A stretch of DNA of 64,000 bases, taken from Litomosoides sigmodontis. Lineage: Eukaryota; Nematoda; Chromadorea; Rhabditida; Onchocercidae. The notes beneath the pieces are model-generated. The model made no database searches. It worked only from the letters and a program-made list of their open reading frames with translations, and was not told where the DNA came from. Position 1 is the first letter of the stretch. Each line of letters opens with the position of its first letter. Of this stretch, positions 1-13,624 are shown in pieces. The stretch spans positions 3,592,001 through 3,656,000 of the forward strand of contig OY718805.1 in assembly GCA_963070105.1 (NCBI GenBank), in the 5' to 3' direction. The position numbers and the translations under genes are program-made.

Positions 1-62
1 GAATTTTAATAAGAACAGGATTTATGAGTAGAGGTTAATGAGAATAGAATTAAAAAGCTTAC

Positions 63-1510
63 GAGATCAGCTTTAGTATGTTTTCTAAAATTGACATTTT
101 TCCGAACCATTACCGGTTTACTGTCCTCTTCAACGATTGCTACCTCGGTGGCACCGTCAAATTTATCTTTGATTATCTTCCCAATTTCTCTACAATTATA
201 TGAACAACAAAATTCATATGGAAATTTAGTTCTAAAATTGGCTATTCCATTTTGGTTAAAATTTTTTGCTCATTTTTATTTTGTAGTTTTTAAAATTTCA
301 GAGGTGGACGAAAGAGACTTGTTGATTTTTCAATCTTTAAATAATATTTCATCCTAACAGTAACTTTGCTGGAAAGTAATAAGAAACCTCTCTTAGCATT
401 TTATGCCTTTTAAGTGGGACAAACGAGTCTTACCTAAATGTTGGCATTGATTTCCAGCACGTCTTCATTTCACACGAGCCGCTTAAGCCATGACATTTGC
501 ACTGCTTTCGAGTGTTCAGCTCGAGCACCTGTGTTGTAGGAAAGAGGAAGATGAAGCGCAATGGACGAGCTATTTCATCTCAATCATTGAAATTGTCCAG
601 CACATGCGAATGATATGATATGAAACTTTCCGTTGTTGAAATCTCCTCCGTTGCAATTTCATGAAAGTAAGAAAGGAGCTTAACAGCTTGCTCACCTGTC
701 TTCCAGCATTGTTATTATGCAAATTCATTATTTTTCGCTCAACACTTTGATTTTTGCCTCTCTCAGCGGCATCAACAAATGCTTGTGATACTGCGATACC
801 GTACCGGACGTTGTCCGAACAACCATTCCAGTTGAATTGATCCGTTTTTCTTAATGCACTCAAATCACAACCACACTTATCGATAAGTCCCTTTGAACAA
901 TCCCTGAAATATAGCAATTGAAAATTCTGAAAATGATGTAGAAATTTGGTTAATGGAATATTTCCTTGTACAATTAGTTAATTAGCTAACCGTGTGATAC
1001 GATATGCAATTCCGGCGGAAGAAATAGCATGAACAAAGGCAGCTTCTCGTGTACCGCGATTTAAAATCATATCACCAAATACTTCTTTTGTGTTTGGATC
1101 GATTAATGAACAGTTCCATCTAATTAAATGCATAAAATACACCTTTTTTTTTTCTCAATTTCACTTAAGGAAATAAATCAAAAATTTTACACGTTAAACG
1201 TTAGAATATTTAAATTTAATTTGTAACTTAAATTTTACTCATTTTACTGTGACTTTAGAAATTTACTTCAAAATTATTCCCTCTAAAATTTCAATTTAAA
1301 ACAATAATTTCTGAGAAAGATTACTTACTAAATCCAACAGTAACATTATCACTATAGTTTATTGGTTGGATTTCTTTTTTAAAGTTTATTTTACGAGTGC
1401 TAGGATAGATACCTTCGTTGATGAAACTGATACTGACATTCGGAATAAGCGAGCTGTGCACCGGATCGTATGCTATCCATCTGCTCAATGTTACGTCGAC
1501 AGAACCTTAA
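63..1510 (-). CDS. Wnt ligand, partial (5' and 3' exons missing)
   Basis: Secreted, lipid-modified signalling protein of the Wnt family, acting on Frizzled receptors. Five exons read right to left: 1510-1413, 1119-991, 903-696, 528-434 and 189-63. All junctions keep frame, giving 219 residues. Family hallmarks appear in order: [51 protein letters not shown], the acylation loop [16 protein letters not shown] (the serine is the conserved palmitoleoylated residue) and [10 protein letters not shown]. The last exon ends at ADL with a GTAAGC donor, so the Cys-rich C-terminus lies beyond base 1. The exon at 1510 starts after TTATTGCAG, so a signal-peptide exon must lie upstream; I did not find it. 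Residues around the acylation loop look more like Wnt4-type than Wnt5-type proteins, but I do not assign a subfamily. Confidence 0.95.
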
Positions 1511-2554
1511 CTGCAATAATCACTGTCTCACACGCACGTACACAACATTTACAACTTCTTTATCAGTAAGTAAGATCAAAGTGACTGTGATAATGATAGA
1601 TAGGTCATTGTAATGGTATTGCAAAGGTCAACTATTACGACCTGAAGCTTTCCTTCATTAATCCTATCAAAGTGAAATTCTATTTCCTTCTTTTCTTTTT
1701 TCATTTACACGTGTAATTGTTGACGGAACAGTTTATTAAGCTAAATTTTGATTTTAACTTGAATGGATTGTGTATGCGTTCGTTTGAAATTTCAAATTCC
1801 ATTATAGTATTTAATTTTCTGGTGAATTTTATGTATGACCTGTTTGCGTGTGAGTCCATGCAAATGTCGACATGACCATTGTGGATGCAATCGATCTATC
1901 TTTGAACTGGATAGACTTAAAGCTCTAAAATAGACTTTTATTCATAAATTTAATTATTAATAGTGCAAATGGCAATTTGTTGAAGAAAAAAAAAGGGGAC
2001 AAAACAATCTAATTGGGTTGTCTTAAAAAAGATGAAGTTATGTTTCTTCATCAAATTGATAAGTAATCGAAATAATGCTTAATATTTTATGGAAATTAAT
2101 CGGAATAATAATAAAAATTGGGATAATCATTGGAAATTGGTAGAAATTTTTAATAAGTTAAAACTAAATAAATTTGCAAATTAGATAGCAATATGAATTT
2201 CTGCTTGATTAGAAATGTTTCTTATCACATTTAACAACCTTTAGATGTAGAAATGATAGTATTATGTTATTTTTTAAATAAAACACTTTTATTTTTAATA
2301 AATTTAAATTAAATAAAATTTGAATTTTTTGAAAAAATGCCGAAAAAGCTTAGGAATATCTTATGAGTGCATGAAAAAAGGATGGGAGTACGGTAGTTTG
2401 TAAATTGTCACAAAACTTTGATTGCAGGAAAGGAAGAGGCAAAAGGATGGTGAAAGAGAGGGGAGAGGGAGACGGACGTTAGGTCTCTGAACTGAATTGA
2501 TGATTGCCTAAGGGAAATAGAAGAGTTCTCTTCTCTTTGTGCTCAGAGAAAGGA

Positions 2555-2581
<27 letters not shown>
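2555..2581. repeat. (GA)n microsatellite
   Basis: Uninterrupted AG dinucleotides, about 13 units, inside a wider purine-rich stretch. Confidence 0.95.
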
Positions 2582-2585
<4 letters not shown>

Positions 2586-4639
2586 TGCGCGTACGAAAGT
2601 TTATCATCAACGAATGTTGCTCAACAAACTAACCAACCAATCGATTTCATTCCTTTAATGTTATCTATCATTTTGAAGGAAATTTTAAATCCACCAAATG
2701 AATGCAATCGATTTTAACCAACTCCCTCCCTCTATTCATTTACTGAATGAACTGAAATGTTTAAGTGAGTGGATGAATGTGGGAATTGAAATGGAAGTAA
2801 TAAAAATGAAAATGAAAATGAATTCTAATTTTTGTTTAGTTAATTGATGAAATAATATTTCTAGCAAAAATATTTTGCTCATCTAATTCATTTTATGCAG
2901 TATTTTAGCCATTTCGACTTCGTACAACAACAACAAAAACAACTGTAATCAACAAATTCTTTTGATTCCTTGTCGATTAAAAATTATTCAATTAAAAGAA
3001 AAAAAACAAATATGAGTATTGTTTGATAATTTATCATCAATAATAAATATTTAAATTAATTTAACATTTGTAAAAAACATTTGAATTCATTCAATAATTA
3101 TAATTATAAAAAAATATCTAAAGTAGTCTGGCATTTACAAAAAAAATATTTAAATTAATTCGATATTTTGTTAACAAATGTCTAAATTAATTTAACAATT
3201 GTGTGATTAAGTGAAGTGAATAGAAAAAAAGAATTGAGCATTTCTTTTTGGCATTATTAATATCTGGAATAATTAGGACTGCTCTAATCACCAATTCCCT
3301 TCAGCTACTCATACAGCGTATTCTAATTTGCATTTTTTTTTCAAAAAAAAAAAAAAACAAAATGGCAACAGCTTGGATTGGACGATAAAAGTCATCCGTT
3401 AAAAATGTGCCATAATGGCGCCAACGTAGAATTTTTAGCTTAAATGAATCAAAAAATAGGTTTAAAAATGTGATTTTTAATACCTTTTGCAATATCTAAC
3501 ATTTTTATTTGACGTAAAAAATACCTAATTCTTAATTTTTTTTTTACATAACGTTAAATTGATCAGATAATTATCATTCATTAATGTGTGTAGCTGGAAG
3601 TTTTAATCATAATTTCATTTTTCACTACGTTTCTGCAGCAACACTGCTATGGAACTGGAAGTGTTTGGGCGTAAGTAAGAGGAAACGGTTAAGGTTTGAT
3701 AACGTGGCGAAGGAAAGAACAAATAATTTATGCAGAAAACGCATGCAATAATATTTAGTGCACTAAAATTAATTATTTGAAAAATCGTAAAATTTTCCAT
3801 TAATTGAAATTTGAGCTAGAAAGATATAAAATTAGATGCGATCTGCTCGATGTGATTTTTTTGTGTTTCGCATAACTCACTTACTTGCCCAATTAAACTT
3901 CAGCAACAGTAGGATTTGACTTAAATAAATTTTTCGTTTTTAAATTAAAACTTTAAATGCGCCATTTTTTGTTTGCTGTTGTGCTAAGTAATTTTATTAG
4001 CTACTTTTTTTCTCTTATTTTCCAATAGCAATTCATTAAGTCAAACAATAGCTGCGCTAACTGATATCAATCATTGCTTTATCTAACTTTTAAAAAATTT
4101 GCCAAAAAAAAAAACTACAAAAAAAATGACTTTGGCAAAAAAGACAGATATAGAAATACGCAATTAAAATGTGGCATAATACATGCTACTTATGACTAAT
4201 CTAAATTAATTAAATAAATAAATCAAATGAATAAAAAAGACTAATATTTAGTGGGAATTCGATCTTTGTGTAAATTAACATTTTAAATTTTATATATAAA
4301 ATTTTAGCTGTAAAAAAGGAAATTACAGCCATGAGATTGCGATGACGTAATCCACGAGTGGATCGAGAAGGAATAGTAGAAAGATGATATAATTCATCGC
4401 CAATGCTCCTTCTCAGCTTATTGTTGTAGCACATTGCTCCTCCGTCGTGTATGGGCGCAGGTAACAGTCATCGGTTGAATTGCATTCACGTAGAACTCGT
4501 TCAGTAACGGTGGTAGACGTGCTAACGTGATGATAACGTGAATGAATTGCAATAGACTGAATGCGATTAGGCGGAAGTAAAACTGTGCGGAAATGATAAC
4601 CACTTATAGCACAAATAACACGAGTCACCATAACAGTAG

Positions 4640-5015
4640 TAGTAATTGATAATATTAATTAATGATAGCAATAATTAATTATTAGTAGTAATAATAATAG
4701 CAATCAACAATGATAATAATATTTAATTAGTAATTAATAATGATAATAACATATAATAATAATAATGATTGCTAGTTATAACTGAATAATAATAATGTAT
4801 AATTAATAATAATAATTATGATGAGATAATTAATTAGTAATAATAGCGATGATAGATAATGATGATAACAATTAATTAATAGTAATAACAATAATAAATA
4901 AAAAGAAATAATAATAAATGATAATCAAAATTAATAAATGCTAATAATATTAATAACTGATAGCAATGAATGGTAAGTGATAATAATAGCAATCAATAAG
5001 TGATCAATAAGCAAG
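4640..5015. repeat. imperfect TAA/TGA/TAG-rich trinucleotide tract
   Basis: Roughly 375 bp built mainly of aat, taa, tga and att words with almost no C on the + strand. It has a repeat-like texture but no fixed period, and stops occur in every frame. Confidence 0.8.
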
Positions 5016-7330
5016 CAATAATGTGGTAGAAAGGGTTATCTTACTTGTTCCCTATTTGCTACCTAACTTTGCGACGCTTCTGATAAATAATTCACAAAAT
5101 GACTACTGTAATCGGAGGAGAGGAGGACGCAGGAAGGTGGTGCTGATGCGAGGGCGCACTTCACTACTGGTTTATAACTGTGACAACTCAAATTTCGTTT
5201 GCTTCCTAAAAAAAAAAAAAAAAAAATTTCTTTTTTGTTTCCTCTCTCTTCCTATCTCCCTACATTTCTCTTCCTTCATTGTTAGCAAACAAAATAGCAG
5301 TTGAAAATAAATTAATTTCCCAAAGATTTTCATAAATTTTATCAGGTAGGCATAAATTATTAGTGATGAGTGGATGGTATTTGCTTAGGCTTCTTCTCGC
5401 TTTCCCTCTTTCAACTAACCGTTAATTGGCTAATTTCAAATGCTAATGAAAAGTTAGAGGAGAAAATCAAATTTATCTTTATTGATAATTTTAAATAACA
5501 AAGAGGAAAAAAAAAGTGCTCGATGATAGGTAAATTGAGGAGACAACGTACGGAAGCAAAAGGTTTAGAAAAATATTGCCATTATATGGTGCACATTGGG
5601 TACGAACATAAATTTTCACGCAATCGTAAATCATCCGATGAAATCGATCATCGTGTTTTGGACGAGTGAATCTCCAGAGGAGTTGGTAGCAGGTTGATGA
5701 TAACGACTGGGTTCCTGGTGATGATGATGATAATTCGAAGAACAGTACGGCAGTAAAAAATGATAACGAGAACTTGATTAAATGAATTGCTAATGATATC
5801 GGTGTGGAAGCGAGGAACCTGGAATGAACAAATGCAGTAATTGAGTATTACTTGAATTGAATTGAAATTGACAATGTAATGAGAAATTTTGGAAAAAACG
5901 TTTCCTTTGCTTAAGAATTTTACTTTTATTAACAAATACATTTTTATTTGGCAATTCTAACTTACACCTTCAATGAAGATAACTGATAGAACTTTGCTGT
6001 AAATTCGAGAATTGTTTCATAAATCTTCTTATACAATAATTCGTTCATTCGTCAAAATGAAAAAAAAAACAAATCCATTTCACTCCTAATTTTAATTTCC
6101 AAAAAGTTCGTCGATTCTTTTCTTCAATCGTTTGATGTAGGAAATGATTGAACGTGCAAACAATCAAATAAATTATGAACCATTAAAAATAGATGAGCAT
6201 TAGTTATAGGTGATAGAGAGCAACAAATTCAATATGTGTTCCAATCACTCTTTCTTTCTACTTTTCCCTATCCCACTTGAAGAGGATTGATTTGCCGATT
6301 ATTGCAAATTAAATGAAGTGCTGCTTTCAGTTCCAAAACAGGTTGGCTAGGTGCGCAAACGGTAAATTAGCTCAATGCGTGTATTATTCCATCAACAAGG
6401 TGTCTCTGCTGCATAATTAAATTAGACTTTTGTAGTATTCACTGTGAGATGAGTTTACAGGCTTCACTTTCACCTAGCACCAAGTACCACAGTTCATTTA
6501 ACAGTAAATTTTACTCGTTGCGAAACTCCAACAATTGCAGCACCTCTCTGTTATTTGCTATTGTCGCGCATTTAAATGGAACATTCATTCGTCAGATATA
6601 CGTCTCAGTTGACAAGAAAAAAAAATGGTATACATTGAAACTTCTTCCTATATAAAGAAGAGAGAAGCAGAGAGAGGAAGAGAGAGAGAGAGAGAATAAA
6701 AGATACAAAACAAAAAAAAAAGGAAGAATTGTTGATATAAAATGAGAATTGTCGAAAGTTTGTTAAATTTTAATGTTGAAATTATTTTTCTCACTGAATC
6801 ATTGCTCAGCACAGTACATCATTGATCAGACTGTACGATTAGCAGGTAAAAATGTGTCACTGTAAACTTTATTGAATATTTTTTGTTATTTTAGAAGAAA
6901 AAATGCTTATGTTTCATAATGAATTTATTAAAATGTACAAAAAAATTTCAATTTCAATTTGTCCTTCTTTTTTAGCGGAATTGCAACAATTCTCTCAATG
7001 AAATATTGCAATTAAATTTACTAACAACATGTTTATTAATCAAGTATTTCAGTTACAGAATTTGTTCAAATGTAGTAAGACTATTTTTACAATCCAATCG
7101 CTTCTTCAAATGTGCTATTATCATTTCTTTTTTGCAATTGAAATGAATTTTTAGCCATAAATGAATTTGCTATTTTTTCCTCATTCTTTTCCTACTAGCA
7201 CTGATCGATGAATTAATCAATATATATCTATGCATATATGTACAATTGTTCATCAATTTAGCATTAATTATCAAATCGATAATATTTTCACAAAATTTTA
7301 CCCTCCGCTTTTTTAAACTCATTTTACGGC

Positions 7331-7339
7331 GTGTATGTA

Positions 7340-7390
<51 letters not shown>
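7331..7390. repeat. (GT)n microsatellite flanked by GTAT tetranucleotides
   Basis: A GT dinucleotide array bordered on both sides by short gtat/atgt repeats. It lies about 430 bp upstream of the Ly6-like gene. Confidence 0.97.
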
Positions 7391-7391
<1 letters not shown>

Positions 7392-7825
7392 ACAATGATT
7401 ACATGACTTGTGATCAGAGCTGCTAAAGTAGAAATGAAATATTTGAAGAAATTTGTGAGAGTTGAAAATGAGTGTGTGGTCAGTTGGTTGGTTGATTTAT
7501 ATTTTGGCTCTAAACGATTTCAATATTTTCCAGTTTCCATAGTAACTTCATCCCCTCCGTGTATTTCCTGAACTTCAATCCTGCTAGATGCTAAATAGCA
7601 CCTACCATCATGATCTTCCAATCACACCGTGGCACCGACATCATCATTGCCTGTCCCGCGTCCTCCACTTTAAAATTCTTACAAAACATTTTACTTTCAT
7701 TTTTTTTTCTTGTAAACATTTCAATGACACGCTAATCTGACATTTTCATTTTTTCTTAATTGAAAAGATTGAAAGATTTTCCTTTTAATCTATTTATTGA
7801 ACTGATAATTTACTACTTATCTGCA

Positions 7826-8606
7826 ATGTCAATCATTCTGATCTTAATTATTTTTGAATTTCTACTACTTCTCCTCTATGGTGAAGCATTTCATTGCTAT
7901 AACTGTGCTTCAATGTTGCCTTCGAACATTAGCAAGGATGCACAACGAGCATTCAAAACGATACTTTATTCAACATTCATGGTACCACCGGTTGATAGGT
8001 TATGCATGAACTCAGATGATACTGAATTTGTCACTGTTAGGCGGATAAACTGTTCATCGGAGGATCAGTGCATTAAAATTACAGTACGCCAAAAGGGTTA
8101 GTGCTAATATATCAATGTTACACGTTTTATTTCAACTAATTTTAGCACTCTAATAGCTATTTCTACAATTTCCTTTAAGCATACGCTACCGTGCAAATGG
8201 AGTAATTCATTTGAACTGTTATAGTAAAAGCCTTCAAATTTTTTAAATTAAAATTATTGAACGAAGAATAGAATCACAATATATTGATTTGTACGTGATC
8301 ATTATGATCATATTTCATCCTGAAAAGTCAATGTGACGTACGTACTTGAGGGTAAAACCTTTTGGAAGAATTTTAGCAATGAATCGTTTATAATTTTCAG
8401 ACTTGCAGTTTGTCATGCGTGGCTGCGAAATGCTAATCTATCGTGATGGACTGATCAGTGCTAACATAGAATGTCGCAACGATCACAGTCCATCAATTTG
8501 TCGTTGTGGCGGTGATTTGTGCAATAGCGCCTTAATATTTTCACTTCACAGCTATATATTTTTCTTTTTATTTTTTATAAATTTATTAACTTTTTGTAAT
8601 TTTTAA
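7826..8606 (+). CDS. Ly6/uPAR-like small GPI-anchored protein (HOT/ODR-2-like)
   Basis: Two exons, 7826-8096 and 8401-8606, joined in phase 1 (G|AC gives Asp) and coding for about 158 residues. I chose the ATG at 7826 because the upstream in-frame start is only a TTG. From 7826 the protein begins with a strong signal peptide (MSIILILIIFEFLLLLLYGE) ending just before FHCYNC. The mature part has ten cysteines, opening with CYNCAS and closing with CRCGGDLCNSA, where DLCN is the typical Ly6 end. A hydrophobic tail follows without a cytoplasmic part, as expected for a GPI signal. C. elegans HOT and ODR-2 proteins share the CxxCAS opening and MRGCE-type middle. Such proteins sit on the cell surface and often tune receptors or channels; the partner here is unknown. 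An AATAAA lies at 8725. Confidence 0.78.
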
Positions 8607-8724
8607 TTTATAAAAATTTTTGTTACGATTGTTTAAGTAGTTCAGCATAAAATTTGTCAAAAACAAATGATAAAAGGTGTGAAAAAAATTGCCATTCCAC
8701 ATTGCAATTTCAATTTACTTAAAA

Positions 8725-8730
8725 AATAAA
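8725..8730 (+). terminator. AATAAA polyadenylation signal of the Ly6-like gene
   Basis: Canonical hexamer about 120 bp after the stop codon on the same strand. No transcript evidence. Confidence 0.45.
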
Positions 8731-11700
8731 ATATAAATATAGACTTTTTATATTTCCCCTCTCAGACTTCTCATTAAATAAATGAAAATTAAATATAAAA
8801 TTTACGGTTACCTTAGTGAGAAACAAATGCCATTTGTGAAATTTATAAAATGAATGTTGGGGTGAGTGCTAAATGCGTCCAATTTGATGCTTTATTTAAA
8901 ACGCACCATCTCAAGTAAATGCGTGAATCCATTAATATTTCATGAAACTTGACTTATTTAATGTCTTACACTGTAATATGCAAGGCTAACATCAGTTGAT
9001 TAGTAAAACTAGAATTATCGAAGCTTTAATTTGAAGATGATTTGAAATTAATTTATGTGGAAAATTTAAAAAATTTCTGCAGGATGGAGGAAGCCGCAGT
9101 AGAAAGTTGCATCTTTAATTTTATTACTTTTGGTTTTTGCAAATGGTTAAATTTTTAATTAATTAATTGATCACATTATTCGAAAGATATTGTTTTGCAT
9201 AATTCTTTTTTTCATAAATTATGCATTCTTGTGTAAATCAATCAATGTTTGTTGCAAGAATGATGCATACGGTAAGCGAGAATTGTTCGACTAATTAAAT
9301 GATTTCAAAAGTGCAATTTTAATTTAGCAAAAAGTATTTCACGTCAGCAGTGGAAATTTCCTGCACGCAACCTGCAAAGCAAGGCAAAGTAAATTTAGCC
9401 ATCATTGTGAAAACCATTGAAAAACTACGAAATTTCTTCCTAGAAATAATTTCAGAAACAAAATTTTCCTTCTCAGATGGATTTAAATAGCTGAAATTTA
9501 TTGCAATTGGTGTATAGCTAAAGAAAAGTTCAACTCTCAAATAATTTTCAGGAAAATTTCAAAAAAATTTTTATTTTACTCATTTATATCCTTGCGCCTT
9601 TTTAAATTACTCAACAGTAATAAGTTTATAATTATTTCTATTTTTCGCTTCCGAATTAAGTTTTTACACAATGCAACCTATATCTGTTAACAGTGGTTAC
9701 TTTAAATTTTTCATAAGGTTAAGCATGTGTAAGTGTGTTACTCAATAAATATGATTTTGAAGATCAAACAAATTTCTCTTCAGCACAAAAAGAGGATTGA
9801 TGACGAATTAATTGCTATTTAACAAAAAATTACGGGGAAAAAATTGGGCAGCGTGCTCCGTCTTATTTGGAATAAATAAATATATTTAAAAAAAAAATAT
9901 TACTTGCAAAATTTTTTTCGATAAAAATTTTTGGATAGAAGAAATTCTGCATGTAATGATTGCTCCGAGATATTCGTACGATCATTTGCGGTCTTTGGAA
10001 TTTCACAATGCTAAACGCTGAAAAGAACACCTTAAATATGACATTGCCAAATTTTACATCAATCAGCTCACTCAACATTTATCACGTTTACCACGTTTAA
10101 GTTTTTTAAATAGACCTGTGGCATATTCAGCGCCTAATTCTGATAATTAAAATAGAAAAATTTTAATTATAAAAAAGTCATAAGAATTTTTTCATAATTT
10201 TTTTTACATTTTACATTAGTTATTAAACGATAAATCTAATGATTTATCCTTTAATTAGTTATGTGATAGAAATTTCCAATGAGCCATAATTATTTTCATG
10301 ATGACCCAAGTATTCTGTATTGTGGTACGTGGACTGCTGTTCACATTCAGGTTGAGGGCACTAGTAATGCGAAGATTTTGAAAATTGCGCCTAGCGGGTG
10401 ATTCAATTGATTTATCCGTCCGATAGGTTGTTAATAAATCAATATTTTTAACTTTCCTGATAAAATTTCAACTGAAGAAATAGAACAATTAACTGAGATG
10501 TGTAATAGGTACGATGATTTGACGTTTTTTCACGAATTAGGATAAAGCATGTTGTCCGATTTGATGTGAAATGAAGCGATGAAATTTTGCTAAATATTAC
10601 TAATGCTTACGATAAAGGATGTTATTATTACAAGATGTTTAAAAAGTTTTAATAATAACGTTGATAACACTAATCAGAGCTTTCAATTGCACTTAAAAAT
10701 AATTTTGCTTCAGTAATGATCGAGTGATTTTATTTAAAAAAATAATTTTTGATGGCAAATAAAGAGTTGTTCAAATTGATAAATCAAAATACATTCAATT
10801 TCAATTTTTAATCACGAATTTAATGTTTTATTGATATGATATGAGGTACAATGAGAGAAATGATGTCTGACGACGTAATTACGATGATAAAATTGAGTAA
10901 TTCTTCACTGGTTATCTCTTTCTTCTCGCCGAAATAAACAGAAATACATATGACAAGGGATAATAGTGTGAATTTTAAATATGGCAATTTCAGGTTAGCT
11001 GTTCTATGCTGCATAGATGCATGATGACATTCTACCATAATTGTTCCTCCAGCAGAATACTGTTTAAAATAGTTGGAAGAAAAGCTGACTAACTTTTATT
11101 TTGAAGTAAAACTGCCTAAATTTTAGGTTTGCATTTTTGCGGAACGACAATAATTGTGAAATAAAGTGATAAATTTTGTAAAATTAAAGAAAAAGAAAGA
11201 TATAAATGATTTTCTTTTCTGTCAATTTCTATCGCAATTTCACTGTGAACATTAAAAGTGTTCATAAATAAATTTGAAAAAAAAAACATTCATTTCTTTT
11301 TTTTCAATGAAAAAAAAAGCACTGAGCGGAAGAATTGAAGATTTTAAAAATAATAAATGACTGAAATTAAGTAAATTCTCATATTTCAATTTTTCCAATT
11401 CAATTTTAGAGGTCATTTTCGATGCAGCGAATGCAAATGCAAATTAGTCTCGTCGAAACAGTTCCTTTCTATCACATCCTCCAATCTCAGTGGCATTATC
11501 ACACACGTTATCATGCGGCATCCTACTATCACCAACAGTATCGAGCGGTAGTTCCTTTCATTGAACTGCTAATTAAATTAACTTTTTAAGATTTATTCAA
11601 TTATTTATTGAAGCAATAACTTGCAGCATATATTTTCACTTCCATTCTCATTGACAGTACAGTTAAGTGCTACTTTTAAAACTAATTGCAGCAAAATATT

Positions 11701-12370
11701 TAAAATACTAGATATATTTGCTAAGATTATCAACAGTTTAATTTGAATTTCTGAAAAGTAAATTTGGATTTAATTCAGTTTTATCAGCATCGGCAAGCTA
11801 ACTGCGACATTTTTCTGAGTTTGAAGTGAGTTAGTTTAAATACTTGTAAATGCAATTATTTATAATCGTAATGAATTAAAGTCTTCTTGATGTTTTTAAT
11901 TTATCTGATAACTTCAACTTCATTTCCAAATAAAATCGGTGCTAATTTCAAATTCCACTCGGATAAAACGTACAAATTAACGTAAGTTGAGGATTATTTG
12001 TCATTAAACTGTCATATTTAGGACATTTGAAGTTCAGAAGCACTTAAATAGGAAGAGATGTGAAGAGTGAAAATACGAGTGACATTTGAATTATGAGTTG
12101 ATGGAAAAAAAACTAAATGTGAAAGAGAAAGACAGGCTGAGGTAGAAGTACAACGAGAGATGAGCAAAGAGTGGTTGAAATTATAACTGTTAGGTAATTG
12201 TAATCGTTGTATATGAAATTGGGAACCGGAAAACATGAGAAAAATTAGGAGTTTAATCTTATCACTTGATGTTATCACCGATAACACACCGTTACCGGTA
12301 TGCTAATCGTTACTGCTGTCACAATATAGTGGTGTATAGTAGTAGATATGTTTATTTGTTGTCATTCGTT
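8731..12370. other. intergenic, no recognisable gene
   Basis: AT-rich sequence with only chance-length ORFs. Two minus-strand ORFs (9540-9319 and 11038-10820) have plausible residue composition. The second has a true ATG, a hydrophobic segment (LKFTLLSLVICISVYF) and an AATAAA overlapping its end, but neither has splice or family support. Confidence 0.5.
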
Positions 12371-12378
12371 TTTTTCAG
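12371..12378 (+). promoter_or_regulatory. splice acceptor, possible trans-splice site before the ZP-like gene
   Basis: TTTTTCAG preceded by further T bases, 99 bp before the ATG at 12478, with no donor exon evident upstream. In nematodes such a site often receives a spliced leader. This is inferred from context only. Confidence 0.35.
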
Positions 12379-12477
12379 CATTTTAAAATAACAACAGAAA
12401 GAGCGAAGAGTGGAGGAGTTTATTAGCTTCCGAGGGAAACGACTTTCGACGTTATCGATATCGGAAACAAATCAGAA

Positions 12478-13558
12478 ATGCATTTGCATATTCTTAAATC
12501 AGCAACAGCAATAGCTAATACTCTTAATATGTTAATTTCGATTGGAATTCTATTTCAAATTTCACTTCTTTTCCGCGTAACCTCATCCACAATGCTAATG
12601 GATGAAATGAATGATTACAGTAGCATTGCTGATGATGATATTATCAATCTTCCTGCTAGTAAATTTCCGGAACCGGAATGCAAATATCGTATACGGTCCT
12701 GCAATCGAAATGGTTCCGAATTGAAAAGGTAGCAACGGTTACATTGTACGTACATTCTCCGATCATATACATCATACACTTTAAATTTATTTCAAAAATC
12801 ATGAAAAAAAATTTTTCCTTTTTTTTGCGAATTAATTTTTAGAATTGAAAAAATTAGTGAAAATATGTGTTCTGTAAATTGCTGATGTTAATTAACATAT
12901 AAAGCTCACCTATGTTATTTAGCATGTGGCATTTGAAAATATTAAATTCTTTAATTAATGCTAATTTATCCTCCAAAATATAACAAATTTTAGCTTACTA
13001 ACTTCCTTATTTAGCTATGGAAAAGGAAGGGAATAAAAAAAACAGATTAATGATTAATTTAAGAAAATTTTTAGGCTAAATTTTAAATTGCAACTTTTAA
13101 GAATGTCGCACTTGAATACACATGATTTTCCACTACTAATTACAGAGAGCATTAGCATAGTAAGTTATTTTAGTAGCGATTACCAGCAACTATTTATCAT
13201 AGTAAGAGAGGCTAACAAAAGCAAAAAGCAAAAAACAGAAACAAAAAATTGCAGACAAGTTGGAATTGGTGAACCGATCTACCATCATTGGACTTGTAGC
13301 TATAAACAACATAGTGGCCCATTTTGCATTTTAGTAAATAATTGCACTATTTCAAATCCACGATCTGATGCTTTACCAGTATTGATTATAAATGAATTTG
13401 GATGCTCCCTGTTTCCCATTATAATGCCACACATTGAATATCACGGTGATCTTGAAGGTGGCCTTCAAACGAATGCATTCTTATTGGACATTGACCAGGT
13501 ATAGTCTAATAATTATAATAATAATAAAAGTTAACTTACAATAATCATAAAACATATA

Positions 13559-13624
<66 letters not shown>

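Larger units (their letters stand above)
1511..7825. other. non-coding stretch with simple repeats; may hold the Wnt 5' exon
   Basis: About 6.3 kb without an exon I can defend. It holds a GA microsatellite (2555-2581), a block of elevated GC with short overlapping ORFs (4311-4631), a long imperfect TAA/TGA-rich tract (4640-5015), poly-A runs and a GT microsatellite (7331-7390). The first exon of the Wnt gene should lie in or beyond this region. Confidence 0.5.

Noticed and set aside
4418..4603. Minus-strand ORF resembling a signal peptide (MVIISAQFYFRLIAFSLLQF), considered as Wnt exon 1
   Set aside because: It begins at GTG, lacks the conserved Cys and GL..Q motif expected before LRFCRRN, and has no phase-0 donor at its end.
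9319..9540. Minus-strand ORF with plausible residue composition
   Set aside because: Alternative start only, no splice sites, no recognised motif.
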